NCBI GenBank assembly: GCA_047967505.1
Contig: CM106541.1
Origin: Dipteris shenzhenensis
Lineage: Eukaryota; Polypodiophyta; Polypodiopsida; Gleicheniales
Direction: 5' to 3' (one strand)
DNA length: 64,000 bases
Both the position numbers and the translations under genes were made by a program. Positions 1 to 13,100 of the stretch are shown here, piece after piece. The first letter of the stretch is position 1; each line of letters opens with the position of its first letter. The notes beneath the pieces were generated by a model, which was not told the origin of the DNA, did no database searches, and worked only from the letters and a program-made list of their open reading frames with translations.

Positions 1-375
1 AACATCTGTAGCAGCAAGCATACGTCGTGGAAAGAAAATGATGATAGCATGCTTAGCATAATCCTATACGGGATCATAGATATCATCCACCTCAACCATG
101 ATGCCCATCTTGGGAATCGACTCTTTCCAACTCTTTCGAGTGTCCTCAAAACCCTCATGCATCAATTCATAAACAAGCTGAGCCTCTGCGGAGGCATGAA
201 GAGGGTCATCGTGACCCATCACCTGCTTTTGTTTTTTGTTATGACCCGACCTTTCCTTCTGAAAGGTTTTCTCATATCCTGACCAAACTGTACGGCTGAT
301 AGTCGTGAAAGGATATGTAAGGCAGAAACTGTATGTGCTGTACGGACGAGAATGTACGGACGTAGGGATGTACAT
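1..375 (-). pseudogene. Dispersed coding fragment of unknown family, copy 1
   Basis: On the reverse strand this stretch reads as a protein-like segment of about 85 residues with the core [12 protein letters not shown], followed by GIMVEV, a stop after DPV, and then KHAIIIFF near the window edge. A second diverged copy at 58907-59152 has the same order of motifs ([29 protein letters not shown]). Similarity is stronger in the peptide than in the DNA, so it was once coding. The premature stop here indicates a relic. I do not recognise the family. A piece of a transposon ORF is the likeliest explanation because the second copy adjoins LINE sequence. Confidence 0.45.
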
Positions 376-565
376 GCTGTACGAATGTATGGATGTACGT
401 GTTGTTTGGAAGTACAGACGACGAATTTATACGGTGTATGGAAAAGTGCAGAGCTTATATGGCGTATGGAAAAGGGCAGTGCTTGTATGGGTGTACGGAC
501 GACAGAACTGAACGACGTACGGAAAAGGGCAGAGCTGTACGATGGTTATAGCGAAGCTGTATGAG
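300..565. repeat. GTAC-rich degenerate tandem repeat
   Basis: The stretch is dense in TGTACGG/CGTACGG words and contains an imperfect repeat of about 35 nt built on GTATGGAAAAGGGCAG. Similar GTAC-dense tracts form the untranslated leaders of the LTR elements at 11760-11830 and 50130-50545, there written as CCGTACAGT. This tract may therefore be a reverse-oriented relic of such a leader. Confidence 0.6.
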
Positions 566-624
566 GCTGGACGAAGTGGCTAGAGGGCAAGAGACACCAT
601 AGCTTACTCTCTCTTACACTCCCC

Positions 625-625
<1 letters not shown>

Positions 626-662
<37 letters not shown>
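626..662. repeat. (CA)n microsatellite
   Basis: An uninterrupted CA dinucleotide run of about 37 nt. Several retroelement ends in this window abut CA runs of similar length. Confidence 0.95.
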
Positions 663-665
<3 letters not shown>

Positions 666-1082
666 GGATAGATGATCAATGTAGGGGAACATTACATGCG
701 ATATGTAGAACCTATTGTATTATACTTTATGTTGTTGAATTGAGGTCCAGAAGTAGTTCTCAACTTAGCTTCTCAAGACATGTTATGGCAAGTATACAAG
801 AATATGAGGAACAAGCTGTCCAGAGCTAGGATTGAGATTTCCTGTGGTTTCCTAGACTAGAATGCTTTTCATCTGTGCTCTATCAGGTGAGATTAATCAC
901 CATGTTAGGTTACAGCTAATGAATGTTATACTCGTTTCTAACGATACTCGTATATTGAAATATCTGTTTTTCAAAACACTTCTTATATGGCATTCTTGGT
1001 TTACTGCTCGATGCTACATAGGTGTCACCTTGTAAAACTTAAATGTTTGCTCAGTTTTGACAAACCCTTGCTATTTTTTCAG

Positions 1083-1146
1083 AGTGAATATGTAGCAAAC
1101 CACGACAGACGATGTGCATTTGTTTCTGGTTTCACGGGGAGTGCTG
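1083..1146 (+). CDS. APP1: APP1 exon a (first visible)
   Basis: Acceptor ttttttcag, donor gtatgt. It encodes [11 protein letters not shown]...SGFTGSAG, the conserved N-terminal block in which aminopeptidase P proteins begin with a short region ending in a D/E-Y motif. It ends after the first base of a Gly codon completed at 7731. The preceding exon with the initiator Met is not found in 1-1082 and must lie to the left. Confidence 0.95.
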
Positions 1147-4100
1147 GTATGTATTCATTGCAATATTAAAATTTGTCATACCATGGCTATTTAAAGGCTC
1201 AAGTTAAACAATTGAAGTGTGTTGTCGTGGCTGTTGCTACATATGGTAATTGTTTTGATTTTGATTTGAGACTAGTTTTACTATGCTGGCATTTACTAAG
1301 AGGGAGGACTGAGGCATAGGAGTGTTTTTGTCTTTGAGAGGCATTCCGATGCTAGACTCGTCATTAGAAACACAATTAGTCACTCATTTTAACTCTCATT
1401 CTACCTCCACTCTCCAGATCCACTTGATTTCAGCCTTTGGGTGTTCAGGGCTTGTAGATCTGCAAATGAACTTTTTTAAAAACAAGAAAGTGATGTATTC
1501 CATTCAAAACGAATCATACAACAGGTGGGAGAGAAAGTACTCTATCCCTAGCCTCAACAGTGTGGCTTTGAATAACCTGCAAATAGCAAACAAATTCATT
1601 CAATAGGAAAGGACTTTAATACCAAGAAATTGGAGCAATAAGAAATCCTAGCAATGCTAGCAATAAGAAATCCTAGCAATGCTAAGATTGTGTAGGACTG
1701 ATAGATTGGTAAGGCTATATCACGTGACAACTTAGCTACAGATTTTCAATAGAATCTACCTTGGTTGAAACTTGAATTTCTAGCTTATAATTTATACCAT
1801 ATGCTCACATTGAGTCCAACTTTGGGCAAAAATACATTCCTAAAGTTCCTTTTTGTCCAGCTACATCGACTTATCTAGCTGCCTTTTCTGACATCTATCT
1901 CAGCGTTTTGCCTCTAAATTATGTACTTTTTTTGAGGCATGAATTAGGCTTATGTATAGAAGATAGAATTGTGTGGCCTAATTTCGTCAAAGATTTGGGG
2001 ATAGCACACCCACAACTTATCTCTTTAACATTTTCCTTGAGAGCCATATATATGTTCTTTAAGAATGGTATCCCTAAGAGACACCTTGAAAAGGGGTGAG
2101 GGCTCATTCGTTCATGTAATGTTCATGAGATTGAAACTGCACTATTTGTTTTGTCTTTAGAGGATGAGTTTGGGCATGTTCCTGGAATCATCTAGATATA
2201 TATATGCATGCTTATGAAGATCTTGAGGTATGCATTCGACTTTTGTTCCTAAAAGTAAAGTAGGGACCTTGACATTTTGCAGCGCACTTTGACATTGGAT
2301 AGGTCTGCTTTCATAAAAACAAAAAATGTCATTCATAAAGAAGCAATTATCAAGCATCATTCACGGGAATGGAAATTGAAGGGGATTGATAGACCTCGTG
2401 GAATAGACTTTTGAGAGAATTCCATTCATTTTGCATTTCTGAGGCAACGACTTGAATATACTGCCAGCCAACTGGCATTCAAAACCATTGCCATCTTCCC
2501 TTGATGATATGTCTCATATCGTTAATTCATACATCACATGTGAAATTTGCATCATGATGGAATGCCAGGGATCTCTACAGTCAACATTTTTAGAGGAAAT
2601 GTGATATGATTACCAAGGTAGCCCTATGTATGCAATCATCACTACATAACTAATTAAAACGCTGTCTACATGCATTGACAAGCAATTTATCGCTGCTCAC
2701 AGCTGATATTTGATTAATTCTAAGCCAAGTAAGAAAGCAACAACCCGGGAAGCGTTTCTTGGTTGTTGTTTAGGCCGTCCTCCAAATGAAAGGAAACTTC
2801 CATTAATGCTTGAAAAACACCGTACAAATTAGCTTCCGGAGGAGCTATGGATGGGTAATACAAATGGAAAGAACCCGGCTGTGAGAAGAGAAACCAGCCT
2901 ATGTCCAGAGATCCCTAGGGAATCTCTGAAGAAGGGGCTAGCAGCCAGGCTGGTGGTCTATACATCCAGTGGATCTCCCTCGCAGAAAGGGTGTAGAAAA
3001 CTCCTACAGGCCAAGCCTTGCAAAAATTCTCCTGCCTCTCAGCAGCTGCTCTCGATCCAGGAGTATTGTGCTCCCAAATGGCGCGCAAGGTAAAAGATGA
3101 TGTCCTACCAGATGGCCATGAGGGTAGCCGTAGGAGTGATATGCTGCTCCTCCCATCGCCTGACTACACCGCGCGACCTAAATGTTCGAGGTAGTAATGC
3201 TGGACACCGTCTCCCAAACACTGTCCCCTGGCGAGGGCGTCGGCGAACACTGGAAGGCGGTGATGCGTTGTATATCTCTATCCAAAAGACCTGCTGGTCA
3301 TGGACTCTGTATGATGGCATGACTGGATCAATTGAGAAGGCATGTCCACTCTCCGTGAGCCATGCAACCATCCCCCAAGTGAAGTCCTGTTGCATCCGCT
3401 GCGTGTGTGATCCACAATTCTAAAGACTGCTAGTTCTCACGTGAAGATGAAGTATCAATAGTTGCAAGGCTAGACTGCTTCTTCCTCTTTTTTGATTCAG
3501 GTATAGTGGTTGGGATTGCCCATGACCAGCAGCACAAAGTGGTTGCAAACCTAGTCAGGAAGTCCACTAAGTGTCATCGACACAATCTAACTATTTGGCA
3601 CAACTTCATCAATGTTGTCTTGAGTTTGGTCTAATAGGCATCCACACTTTCTCCCCTCATCCACTTTCAAGGTGTCCAACTGCTTTTGGAAGTATGCAAC
3701 TCTTGCTCTGATACAACGATGCGAATTCCTCTCAAGCATCCTTTGCAGTTTTGCAAGACCTGATGTGGGGAATTATAATTTTTAAACTGAAAATGCAATT
3801 AAAGCATGAGCTTGTGTATCTTTGCCATCCCATTTGAATTGTTCCTGAGTGGAGGCAAAAGTGCAATATTGCTGGAAGATGAAGAGTCTACATCATTAGC
3901 ACCACCTCTAGTGGCAGGTGCCTGTGACGGAGGTCTAACCTCAAAACTTGTAAGGATACTCCATAAGTCCTTGGCTACCAACACATGACGCATCATGTAG
4001 GGTCACATGGGGTAGTTGTTGCGGCAAGCATACCAAGCAGATCATTGTTTGCCACTACTTTTGAGGCGAAATGCACAAATGCGAAGGTAATGTGACTGAA

Positions 4101-7100
4101 TCAACTGGTTGTACCAAAACCAAGTGCAAATGTGTGATTGTGACCAGACAAGGTCAACTGCTTGCACAACAACTAGATGCCAATGTGTGCTTCCTGTACA
4201 GTGCTGCACTAACCGCACCTAAAAAAGAACCTTGAAAAATCAGTGGGTTGATTGAAGTCAACCTTTGACTATAGTAGATGACTGTTCAACAAATGCAAGC
4301 TCCAAATCCACTGTAAGCGAAACTGCATCGAACCAACAACACACTCTCAACTGTAGTTGATATACACCGTGCAGTCTATATGGACTGTATGGACAATAGT
4401 AGAAAATTCTGTCTGAATCAAGAGGCACATAGATGATGGTGGCTCGCAGAAGCAGTTTCACAACAGGTTGTAAGAAGCCTGTTAGAAATAGGTCTAGCAA
4501 CAAGGCGGTGGTGACAAGCAGTAGAGACCTTGCTGAGTGGTAACTTTCTGCATGGGGTGTTGTAACACAAGTCATCAAATTGAACCCATGGTTTTGGGTG
4601 AACGGCAGAAGGAGGATTTAGACCAAGGTCTTGTAACGCAGCAACAAAGCTTGTCAGCATGAGCTGTAGTCCAGAGAGTCCTATGCCTGTTGCAATGTTA
4701 ATTTGAAAGAGGTGTTGTGAAGACTATTACAGTAGACATTTCATGAGAGATTGCAATTCAGGTTGAGTGACTTTTATATCACATGTGTTAGTTGAGTGTT
4801 CAAAGGATTCAAAACCTACAACAACATGATAAGGAAGTCAAGGAGCTCATGAACAAAATTTGTTCTCAGAAGTCTCAGGCGCTTGATGGATGGAGGGGAG
4901 GAAAAGCAGCCCAGTAGTTTGAGGTTGCGGCTGGTTCAAGATATGGTGGCCAAAGCACAAGAATTGAAGATGAAATATTGGGGTGCCTTTATGAAAAACT
5001 TGCAAAAGTCATCCCATTTCACAACTCTGAAGGCTCATATCATTGACCCTTTAGATGCAAAAATCTGATCTTCAAGGGCAGTATACGGACTTGTAGACGG
5101 CTTCATAGGGGCAACAAGATGATTTGCTCACTAGCCCCTTGAAAGTTGTGGCTTCCTATACCCAACCCATAACTCCTTACTTTCATGAGGACTTTAGAAA
5201 CTGTTAACCTCTTCTTCTTCTTATATGGTTCATTTTTCAGCCTTATAGATTCCAATATGTATGTAGAGTACATGGTGGAGAACTCGTCTCCCTCGTAGAT
5301 CATGGAGGTTTAGGGTTGAGGAACTAAGGGTTAGGGAGAGCATAGGAGTGGGAGAGGAAGAAGGTGTAAGAGCATGGGGGAAAGAAGAGAGAGGAGGGAG
5401 GAGGAGGAGGAGGGAGAAGGAGGAGAGCGAGGAGGAGGGAGGAGGAGTAGGGAGGAGGAGGGAGAAGGAGGAGAGGGAGGAGGAGGCGGAGGAGGGAGGA
5501 GGAGAGGGAGAGGATGGGTTGCAAGGTTGGAGGAGAGGGGAGGAGGAGTTGCAAGGTTAGGACATGCTTTTGGATGCGGAGTGCAAGGAAGCATGGACAC
5601 TTGAGACAATTGCTTGGAATACCAAAGTAGAACTCAACACAATGCCCTAAAAAGTGTGGGCTTCATTTCATTATGGGGTATTTATACAAGTTGGAGATCT
5701 TCTCTCTCTACGTGTAGAAATTGTAAGACATTCTCTCTCTGCATGTAGAACTTGCATATAGAAGTTACATGTAGAAGTTGCAAGTTGCATGTAGGAGTTG
5801 CATGCAGGACTCGCATGTAGGAGTTGCATGTAGGACTCGGATGTAGGAGTTGAATGTAGGAGCTGCATGTAGAACATGCATGTAGAACTCGCATGTAGAA
5901 CTTGCATGTAGAAGAAAGCTAGTAGTGTGTGGACTCATTCTAGGCTAGGAGCCCAAGAAGCTCTTGCTTCAGGAGGGCTTCTCAGGAACACCCCCTGCGT
6001 AGGTGGTCAATGACAATAGTCTCATCGGTGGATTTTCTCAAAGTCCCCCCTTGCTGGGAAGGCTCACTCTTGATTAGGAGTTCACATAGGGTATGGCAAT
6101 GGCAATCAGGAGGACTTAGTTGGATCAGCCCGTGGTGCTGAGAGGAGTTTGAGCGCCAGTGCCTTCTTTCGCATCTGAACGCGGATGCTAGAGATAGAGT
6201 CTTGGAGGGATGGCCCCACATCGGTATGGGCAGTTGCCCTTGAGGATCCTGTATTTGCATATCGAACTCTTGGATTGTTTTGTCTAGGCATTGTTTTGCT
6301 CTAGGCACTATAGAATGGGGCCGGGGGGCTTCTCTAGCTAGTGTTTGATGGACACCCAGAGATGGATGGGACCCTAGATGTGCTCGAGTGGTGGAGGATT
6401 AGATTATTGGGCTGCTAAGGCATGGATTAGACCATTGACCCAGCACCATTCATTTGGAAGGGCTGGCCTCTCCGTGAGTTACAGCTGGATCTAGGCGAGT
6501 GGTTTGGTTGTCTAGAGTAGGGCACCTGGAGAGATGTGTGGATGTGCCCTTTTCTCCTGCATGACACATTGGTAGTCATGTACAGTTGGAGGCGGTTGAG
6601 ATAGCGACATTGGATCGAGTAGTGGAGGTCATCTCTAGTTTCTGGTTGCGTTTGTGGGCTAGCCGTCAGCCATGGAAGATTACCTACTTCTTCGAGACAG
6701 TTAACTGCCTACCCATCCGACCCTGGCTGGAGCAGATGCGCATTGATGGGAGGTGCCACTCTTGCATGGATAGAGACCTTGAGAAGATCTTGTACTGTCT
6801 CTGGAGCTGCCCCACAGCACAGAGGACTTGGCAGGGGCCCTACGGATAGTATAGCTCGGACGAGGAGGATGTAGTGTGACTTTACCTAGGATATGGCAGC
6901 CTGGTTGACGGAGTGGGGCCATCACTTTATCCTGCAATTGTGTCACTCCAGTGTGCTGACTTTGGCTGTGTTGGCATAAGAATTGCTCATCTCTGAAATG
7001 ACATAGAGAAATCTCATCAATAAATCCTGTTCTCTTATGTCAATCTCCTCACTGAACTGTGCTCTCCACATATTAGTTGGCTGTCAAGGGATTCAGTAAC

Positions 7101-10100
7101 TAAGTTTTGAGAGGCTGAAATGATGCAGGATCTGATTCCTTTAATCTAATTGAAGAAGAGAATGGCAGGTGACGTCATCAAGTCATGGAAGGGGATTGTC
7201 AGCTTGTACTTGAGAAGACTACAATTACTGCTTAAAGTTTTCTTTGAATGCAGCCTTATAAGCATCTAATAGGGGATGTATTTTAGAGTTTCAAATTACA
7301 AAGCAGTATTGATTGAGTACTTTAATCAGATGGTGTATCTATGACAAAGTACGTGACAGATGTTTTTGCTAAATCAATCATCTTGGTTGTATAAGTAGGC
7401 TGGAGTGTTCGTCAACTTGTCTATGTTGTCCTTGTAGACTGTTTAAATTGAATAAGTTTTCTTTCCGTTGATGTATTACTCATACGAAGAAAAACTATCT
7501 GGCAGTTGTCTGACCTGAGAAATAAAAGAGTGGGGACAAACACTGGTTTGAAAATATTCATAGCTCAGTAACCTCGACGTGAACTTACAAGGAATTGTGT
7601 TTATCAATGCCAACATTTCTTGGCTTTATATGAACTATGGCTATGTAATAATGAATCTTGTAGAATGCAGAACTGTTGGTGTGTTCTTTTGGCCATTTTT
7701 TAGATACTTTGTAAGGTGCTTTGTGTGCAGGTTTGGCCCTAATAACAACAAACGAGGCATTACTATGGACAGATGGCAGATATTTTCTGCAAGCAACACA
7801 GCAACTGAGTAGCCACTGGAAGCTCATGCGGATTGGAGAAGATCTTGTAGTTGAGACCTGGATTGCTGAAGTAAGGACCCATTCTAAGAGCCTTCTTATT
7901 TGGAGCATTTTTAATTTAAAAAGCATCTGGCTTTATGCTTAGATCTGAAATAGTGGTGAGTCTGCACAATCTATGTTTGATAATAAGTAAGTTGCAGTGG
8001 ATCAGTAAGGCTGGAAGTATAAAGACCTTTTCATAATTGTATGCTCATTAGCGTGTGAGTGAACTACAACTACAATTGGATGCTGATTAAGTCAGTGGGG
8101 AAGCCGTACTAGCTAGTCTTTCCTCTGCGTAATGGGTGATGGTTGGAAACCTTGTGACGATCATGAGGTTTTAGTATTTCCTATGCATGATGGGGTGATG
8201 GTTGGAAATCTTGTGACTATCACAAGGTTTTAACATGCACTTTTTCACCTTGCTCTTAGTTCTTGAGTTCAAGATGTTTTGGATTCATTCAGATGTATGT
8301 ATGCTCGTGTATATAGCTTTTAACCCATTCTCTGGACTTGAGCAAAAGGAATAAACATTGGAAACACAAAATGTTATAACATTTTCTCTATAAATATACT
8401 GGCTGAAGGAGAAGGAAGAGACTGTGCCTTTGTAATAAGGGAGTCCAAGTTTTAGAAGTGTTGCTAGTTAGTTACTCAGTGTGTTGATAATCTCATATGT
8501 GTGTACTTCCAGGCTGTGATGACAGAAGTATACTTACTGTGCATGTCCAAGCTGCACATTGAAAGGTTAATGGTTTGAAGATTTTTGTGGACTTTTGTGA
8601 ATTACAGGACTACGCATAACTTCTAGTTCTTGTGCAATCACTTTGTTGAGAGGTAATTTTTTGGTGTTGTTTTTAGGTTGCAGGGACTGCACATAACTTA
8701 GTTCTTGTGCAAGCACTCCGTGTTAGAAACATGGTGAGAGAGAGAGAGAGAGAGGAGTGAAGAAGTGGTACACAAATGTAGAAGAAGTCCCTCAAAATCC
8801 TACGGAGTGACTACCCCAGTCTCATTAAAGTGGGGGGCCATCGTGGTGCAAATCAGATTGTTGGGTTCCTTCTGCTGTTCTCCAAGAGGTGCTTTTTAGC
8901 CCTCTAAATGGACACCCCCTTGTATTAGGGTGAATCCACTAACCCTCAAAAACATATTGGCTTGACCTAATTTCTGTAGTAGCCATTGTTCCCTTTTTAG
9001 CACGAATGCTATCCATCAGCTGGTAAAAGGTATGTCAGCAGCAAAACAAAGTAAGAGAATGGAGAAATCAGCGTGCTTTCATTAACTTTCTCTCACAATT
9101 CAGAGAGGGAGGACTTGGGACACATGCACGAAGCCTGTGAAAGGAACACACAAGACTTCACACAACTAGACTTGTGTAGTACAAAATTAAGGTTTCCACA
9201 ACCCCTAAGGACATGGAAGTGGCACGTGGTAGGCTTTTTTTTTTTTTTTTGAATTGACAAATCTTGTCCACAAGCTCCCCTAGCTGAGATTGATGCCATA
9301 ATTTCAAAAGGAACACTTGTTGGTCGAATACTTTTTTTTTCATGAAGAAGACTTCTATTAAGTATGAAAGAAACCCGCGTGAGCAAGCTCAAAGCGGAAA
9401 TACATCATGCTGGGCATGAGGGAAATAAATACTCCTGAGTAAATAGCTGGAAAGAAACCAAGGATGAGGCTGAAAACCAAGGTTGTTGGTCCATTACTGA
9501 CACCGGATAGTACGTCAAAATGCAGCATTAATTCTAACACCCTCCCTTAATGCTCAATTTAATATCTTGCAACCAAGGTTGTTGGCCCTAGTGCTAGGCC
9601 TAACCCATTTATCCTCTAAACGCACAACCAACTTGGCTTTCAAATATTCTATAAGAAATATATCTTTTGGTGTAACCTTTCTGGCTAATCAAATCGCAGC
9701 TCTATAGTCAAAACCTGGCAGTCTTAACTAATTTGCGCTGCATAATCAACTACCACTTGATGCTGGAAACTAAAAGCAGCAGCAAAACTTCAACGATTGG
9801 ATTGGGGATGAAATCGCAATTGACAGAGAGGGAGAGAGAAAACAGGGCAAATGTACTAGGGGCTAGGAAAAAGGGCTGGCCCCCCTTGAAGGTCATAAGA
9901 AACTTGATACAAAGCTAGCCGAGCTCTTTTGGAAGATCTTCCTTGTGCTGGTGTTGAGAACTTCTGTACCATCGTTGGACAGTCCTGCTGTAAGAAGACT
10001 TGCCCTGCATCGGGCGCACAGGTGGGTTCCTTGGTTCGTCTTCTTGTCCGTTTGACATTTTGGGTGGCACCGGGCGAGGACTTTGGCTGCTTCTCGCACC

Positions 10101-13100
10101 CTGTTGGGTCCACGTAGGAGGACTCGCTTGCCCTCTATGGCTAGCTTCAAGAGCGCCACTGATTTTGGTCTAAGAGCCTCTGCCTATGTGGATCCATCCT
10201 GCATGTTGTTTTCTTCAAGGTGCAAGGTGAATCCAGGGAATGAGACGAAGTGTCTTGGTATGTCGTTATCCTCATTGCCTCCTCTCGGGGGTCCAATTCA
10301 GAATTCTATCTGTAGATGTCCATCTCAACGTCATTCTCCACTGCAGCCGAGTAGTTCCCATGCACCATGCATGAGTGGGACTTCAGATGCATGCACTAGA
10401 TTCACTGGCGGCATGTCAATAGCAGTCTTGTCATTGAGCTCTGGAGTTGAACAGACTTTGGCGTAAGTGGTGGCAGCTGCCCTATCTCCACTATCGCTAG
10501 AGGAGGCCATGTCTCTTATACAAGAGGTTTTTTGATGAATTGATTTTCGAGTAAATAGTTACCCCTATTCTCGAAAAAAAAGATACAAGGCTGGCTCACA
10601 GGGGAGCATGAACATTGACAATACTCAAATCTGTACAAGAGAGTACAAAGGCTCTAGGTTTACAGCTTTGGGCTGGCAGCGAGAAAGCGTTTGCTTTTTA
10701 AAAGCTGGAGCCTTCTTTCTTAGCCTACAATAGTAAAAGCTGGGCTCTTAGAGCTTTCTCCAAAACATTGACAATCCATGGGCTGTCCTCCCGTGGGAAC
10801 TCTAAAAGCTGGGCGCCACATATCTTAGTGCTTTTCCCTCTCAAAAACTGAGAATTCTTGCACTCTCCAAAGTCCTGTCACAAAACAAAACAATAGCCAA
10901 CCATTACTATTCAATGTAAAACAAAGGAAAGTACACGTGCTCTAGTTAACCAAAGTCAACTTTCGTTGACCGGAGTCAATAAAAAGATCTTTTTTTTTCT
11001 TGGGAGAAGTAGAATTTCATGACATTTGGGTTCAGCTAGACATGGTTAGTTCCAAGGTTTAGCATGATATTGTTGGAGGTAAGTGCACACTAAGTGTACT
11101 ATTTCCCTAGTCTACATTTGTCTAAGTCTAGTCTAGTCTTTGTGTCTTGAGTGTGTGCCATGTGGCACCTCTACAATTATCCCATAAGCACTCTTGCTTT
11201 ATGTCTTGTACTTTGGCCCATATATTCATGGGTCACATCGTCGCAATCTATCTATCGAGCTTGTGTCTTGTCTACACTCTTCTCAAGGTACTTCTTGTCT
11301 TTCAATCTTGTTATTATTTCACTTCTAGTTTTCTAGTTTCTAGTTCTTGCTTCCATATTCCAACATGGTATCAGAGCAAGGTTGATCCCTCTTCTCTCCC
11401 CTCAGTCTGCTGTAGCCATAGCTGCCTCTTCTCAGATTTCTCCCTCGCTCAGCTGGTCGCCATCTTCATCTTCTGCCCGTCTTCTCCACGCTGCTGCCGT
11501 TCCTGCTGCCGCTGCAGATCTGCCCGCCATCTCTCTGCCACGCTGCTGCCGTTCTTGCTGCCGCTGCAGATCTGCCCGCCAGCTCTTTGCCAGATCTGCG
11601 TGCCAGATCTGCACGCCATTGCGCTGCCAGATCTGCTGCGCAGTTCCGCTCTCTGCCAGATCTGCGCGTCAGATCTTCACAGATCTGGCGCTGCTGTAGC
11701 TCCTGCTCTTGCTGTCCCTGCTGTAGCTCCCGCTCTTGCTGTCGCTCCTGCACCTGCATCAACGAACGAAGATTGTCCGTACAGTCCGTACGACTGTACG
11801 GAATCCGTACCTGCACGTTTGTACCTGCACAGGCCGCACCTCTCCAGCTGCTATTCGTGATTTGCGCCATCTTCACGGAGATCTGCGCCATCTGTTCGAC
11901 CTCCTGGACTGCACCTCTTTTTTGCACCTCTGCCTCTGCCTGGGATTAAGGTACTGTGCTTTGCCTATTTCAGTTTGCTGAACAGTCCGTTTTTGCTGGT
12001 TCCTCCTGCTTCGATGGGCTGTCACATGCTATGGCCTTGACAAAGTGGTGAGAGAACCAGCTTCTTGGATCTCTCCTTTCATTTATTTCTGTAATATTGT
12101 AAGGGAATAGACACTGCCCTTGCATCTTAGCAAGAGGTAAGACCTTCCCACATGGCATCTTCCTCTCATTCTCTCATGTCTATCGACAAATTCAATGGGT
12201 CCAACTTTCATACTTGGCAAATCAAAATCAAGTGCCATCTTATGAAAGAAGGTCTTTGGGATGTTGTTCACCGTGCTGCTCCCGAAGATTCCGACACTGA
12301 GCAAGTTGTCACTAATGTTCCCACTGCCAAGAACGACAAAGCCTATGCTATCATCTTGCTCGGTCTTGGAGATGATTACATTCATCACATCTCCAACATA
12401 CAATCTGCTTCTCAAGCATGGATCACTTTGGATACCCTTTTTGGACCCTGATCTAAAAACTCTAAGATTGCACTTATGATTTCATTCTTTGATCTACATA
12501 TGGAGGAGGGAGCTACTATAGCCTCTCATGTCAATTATCTTCGCAGTCTTATGCTTCAGCTTGCATCAGTGAAGTCCCCCATCTCCAAAGATATTGCTAT
12601 TGTTGTGCTTCTCAAAAGCTTACCTGACACCTATGCTACTCTTGTCACTACCTTCAAGTATCACAATAATCCTTCTCTTGAAGGTATCATCAATGCTCTC
12701 CAAGAGGAAGAAAGAACTCAACAATGAAAGGTAACTGACACTGCATTTTTAGCAAAGAAAGGAAGTTCTAAGGTAAGAAAGCCTTGCACCCATTGTGGCA
12801 AAACTAATCATATGGAGAAGGACTGTTTCAAGGCTCATCCATGCACCATTTGTGGCCGTGACAATCACCGGGAGAAGGACTGCTACTCCAAACCCTCTAC
12901 ATCAGCCCCTGCATCTACCGCAGCTCATGTTGCTGCAACATCTCCATTAGCAGATCCTGCTGTTCCTTCCTCATATGATGAGAAGTGGGCTTTCTGATTA
13001 TTTCTATTTCTTGTCTACCACTTTGACCACCGATGATGTAGGTCAAGGGGTTCTAGTGTCTTGGTCTTTCTGTTTGTCTACAGTCAGTCTTCTGTCTATC

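Larger units (their letters stand above)
7871..9331 (+). other. Left part of intron 2, no gene seen
   Basis: Non-coding AT-rich sequence with two local direct duplications (8121-8235, 8606-8725) and a GA run at 8733-8753. Poly-T at about 9237-9250 precedes sequence that I cannot assign. Confidence 0.6.

Noticed and set aside
1-1082. APP1 first exon (initiator Met to the D-Y-H/Q block)
   Set aside because: No peptide resembling the conserved N-terminus was found in any + frame before 1083, so the exon is taken to lie upstream of the window.
3700-3714. Reverse-strand primer-binding site (GCTCTGATACAA)
   Set aside because: It lies inside a region that reads as Copia Gag on the same strand and lacks the final CCA complement; no LTR end adjoins it.
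5331-5609. Pro/Leu/Ser-rich and Glu/Arg-rich ORFs
   Set aside because: Products of the GGA/GAG purine tract on either strand.
5741-5914. CRISPR-like short regular repeat
   Set aside because: Units are directly adjacent without unique spacers, there are no cas genes, and the context is a plant intron. It is a minisatellite.
11366-11382. Met tRNA gene at the TGGTATCAGAGC sites
   Set aside because: Only the 3' complement of the tRNA is present beside LTRs at 11366, 45122 and 50053; these are primer-binding sites.
11147-11860. 237-codon + strand ORF
   Set aside because: It runs across the LTR, the primer-binding site and the repetitive leader of the gag-only element, and the same LTR peptide recurs at 13404-13670.
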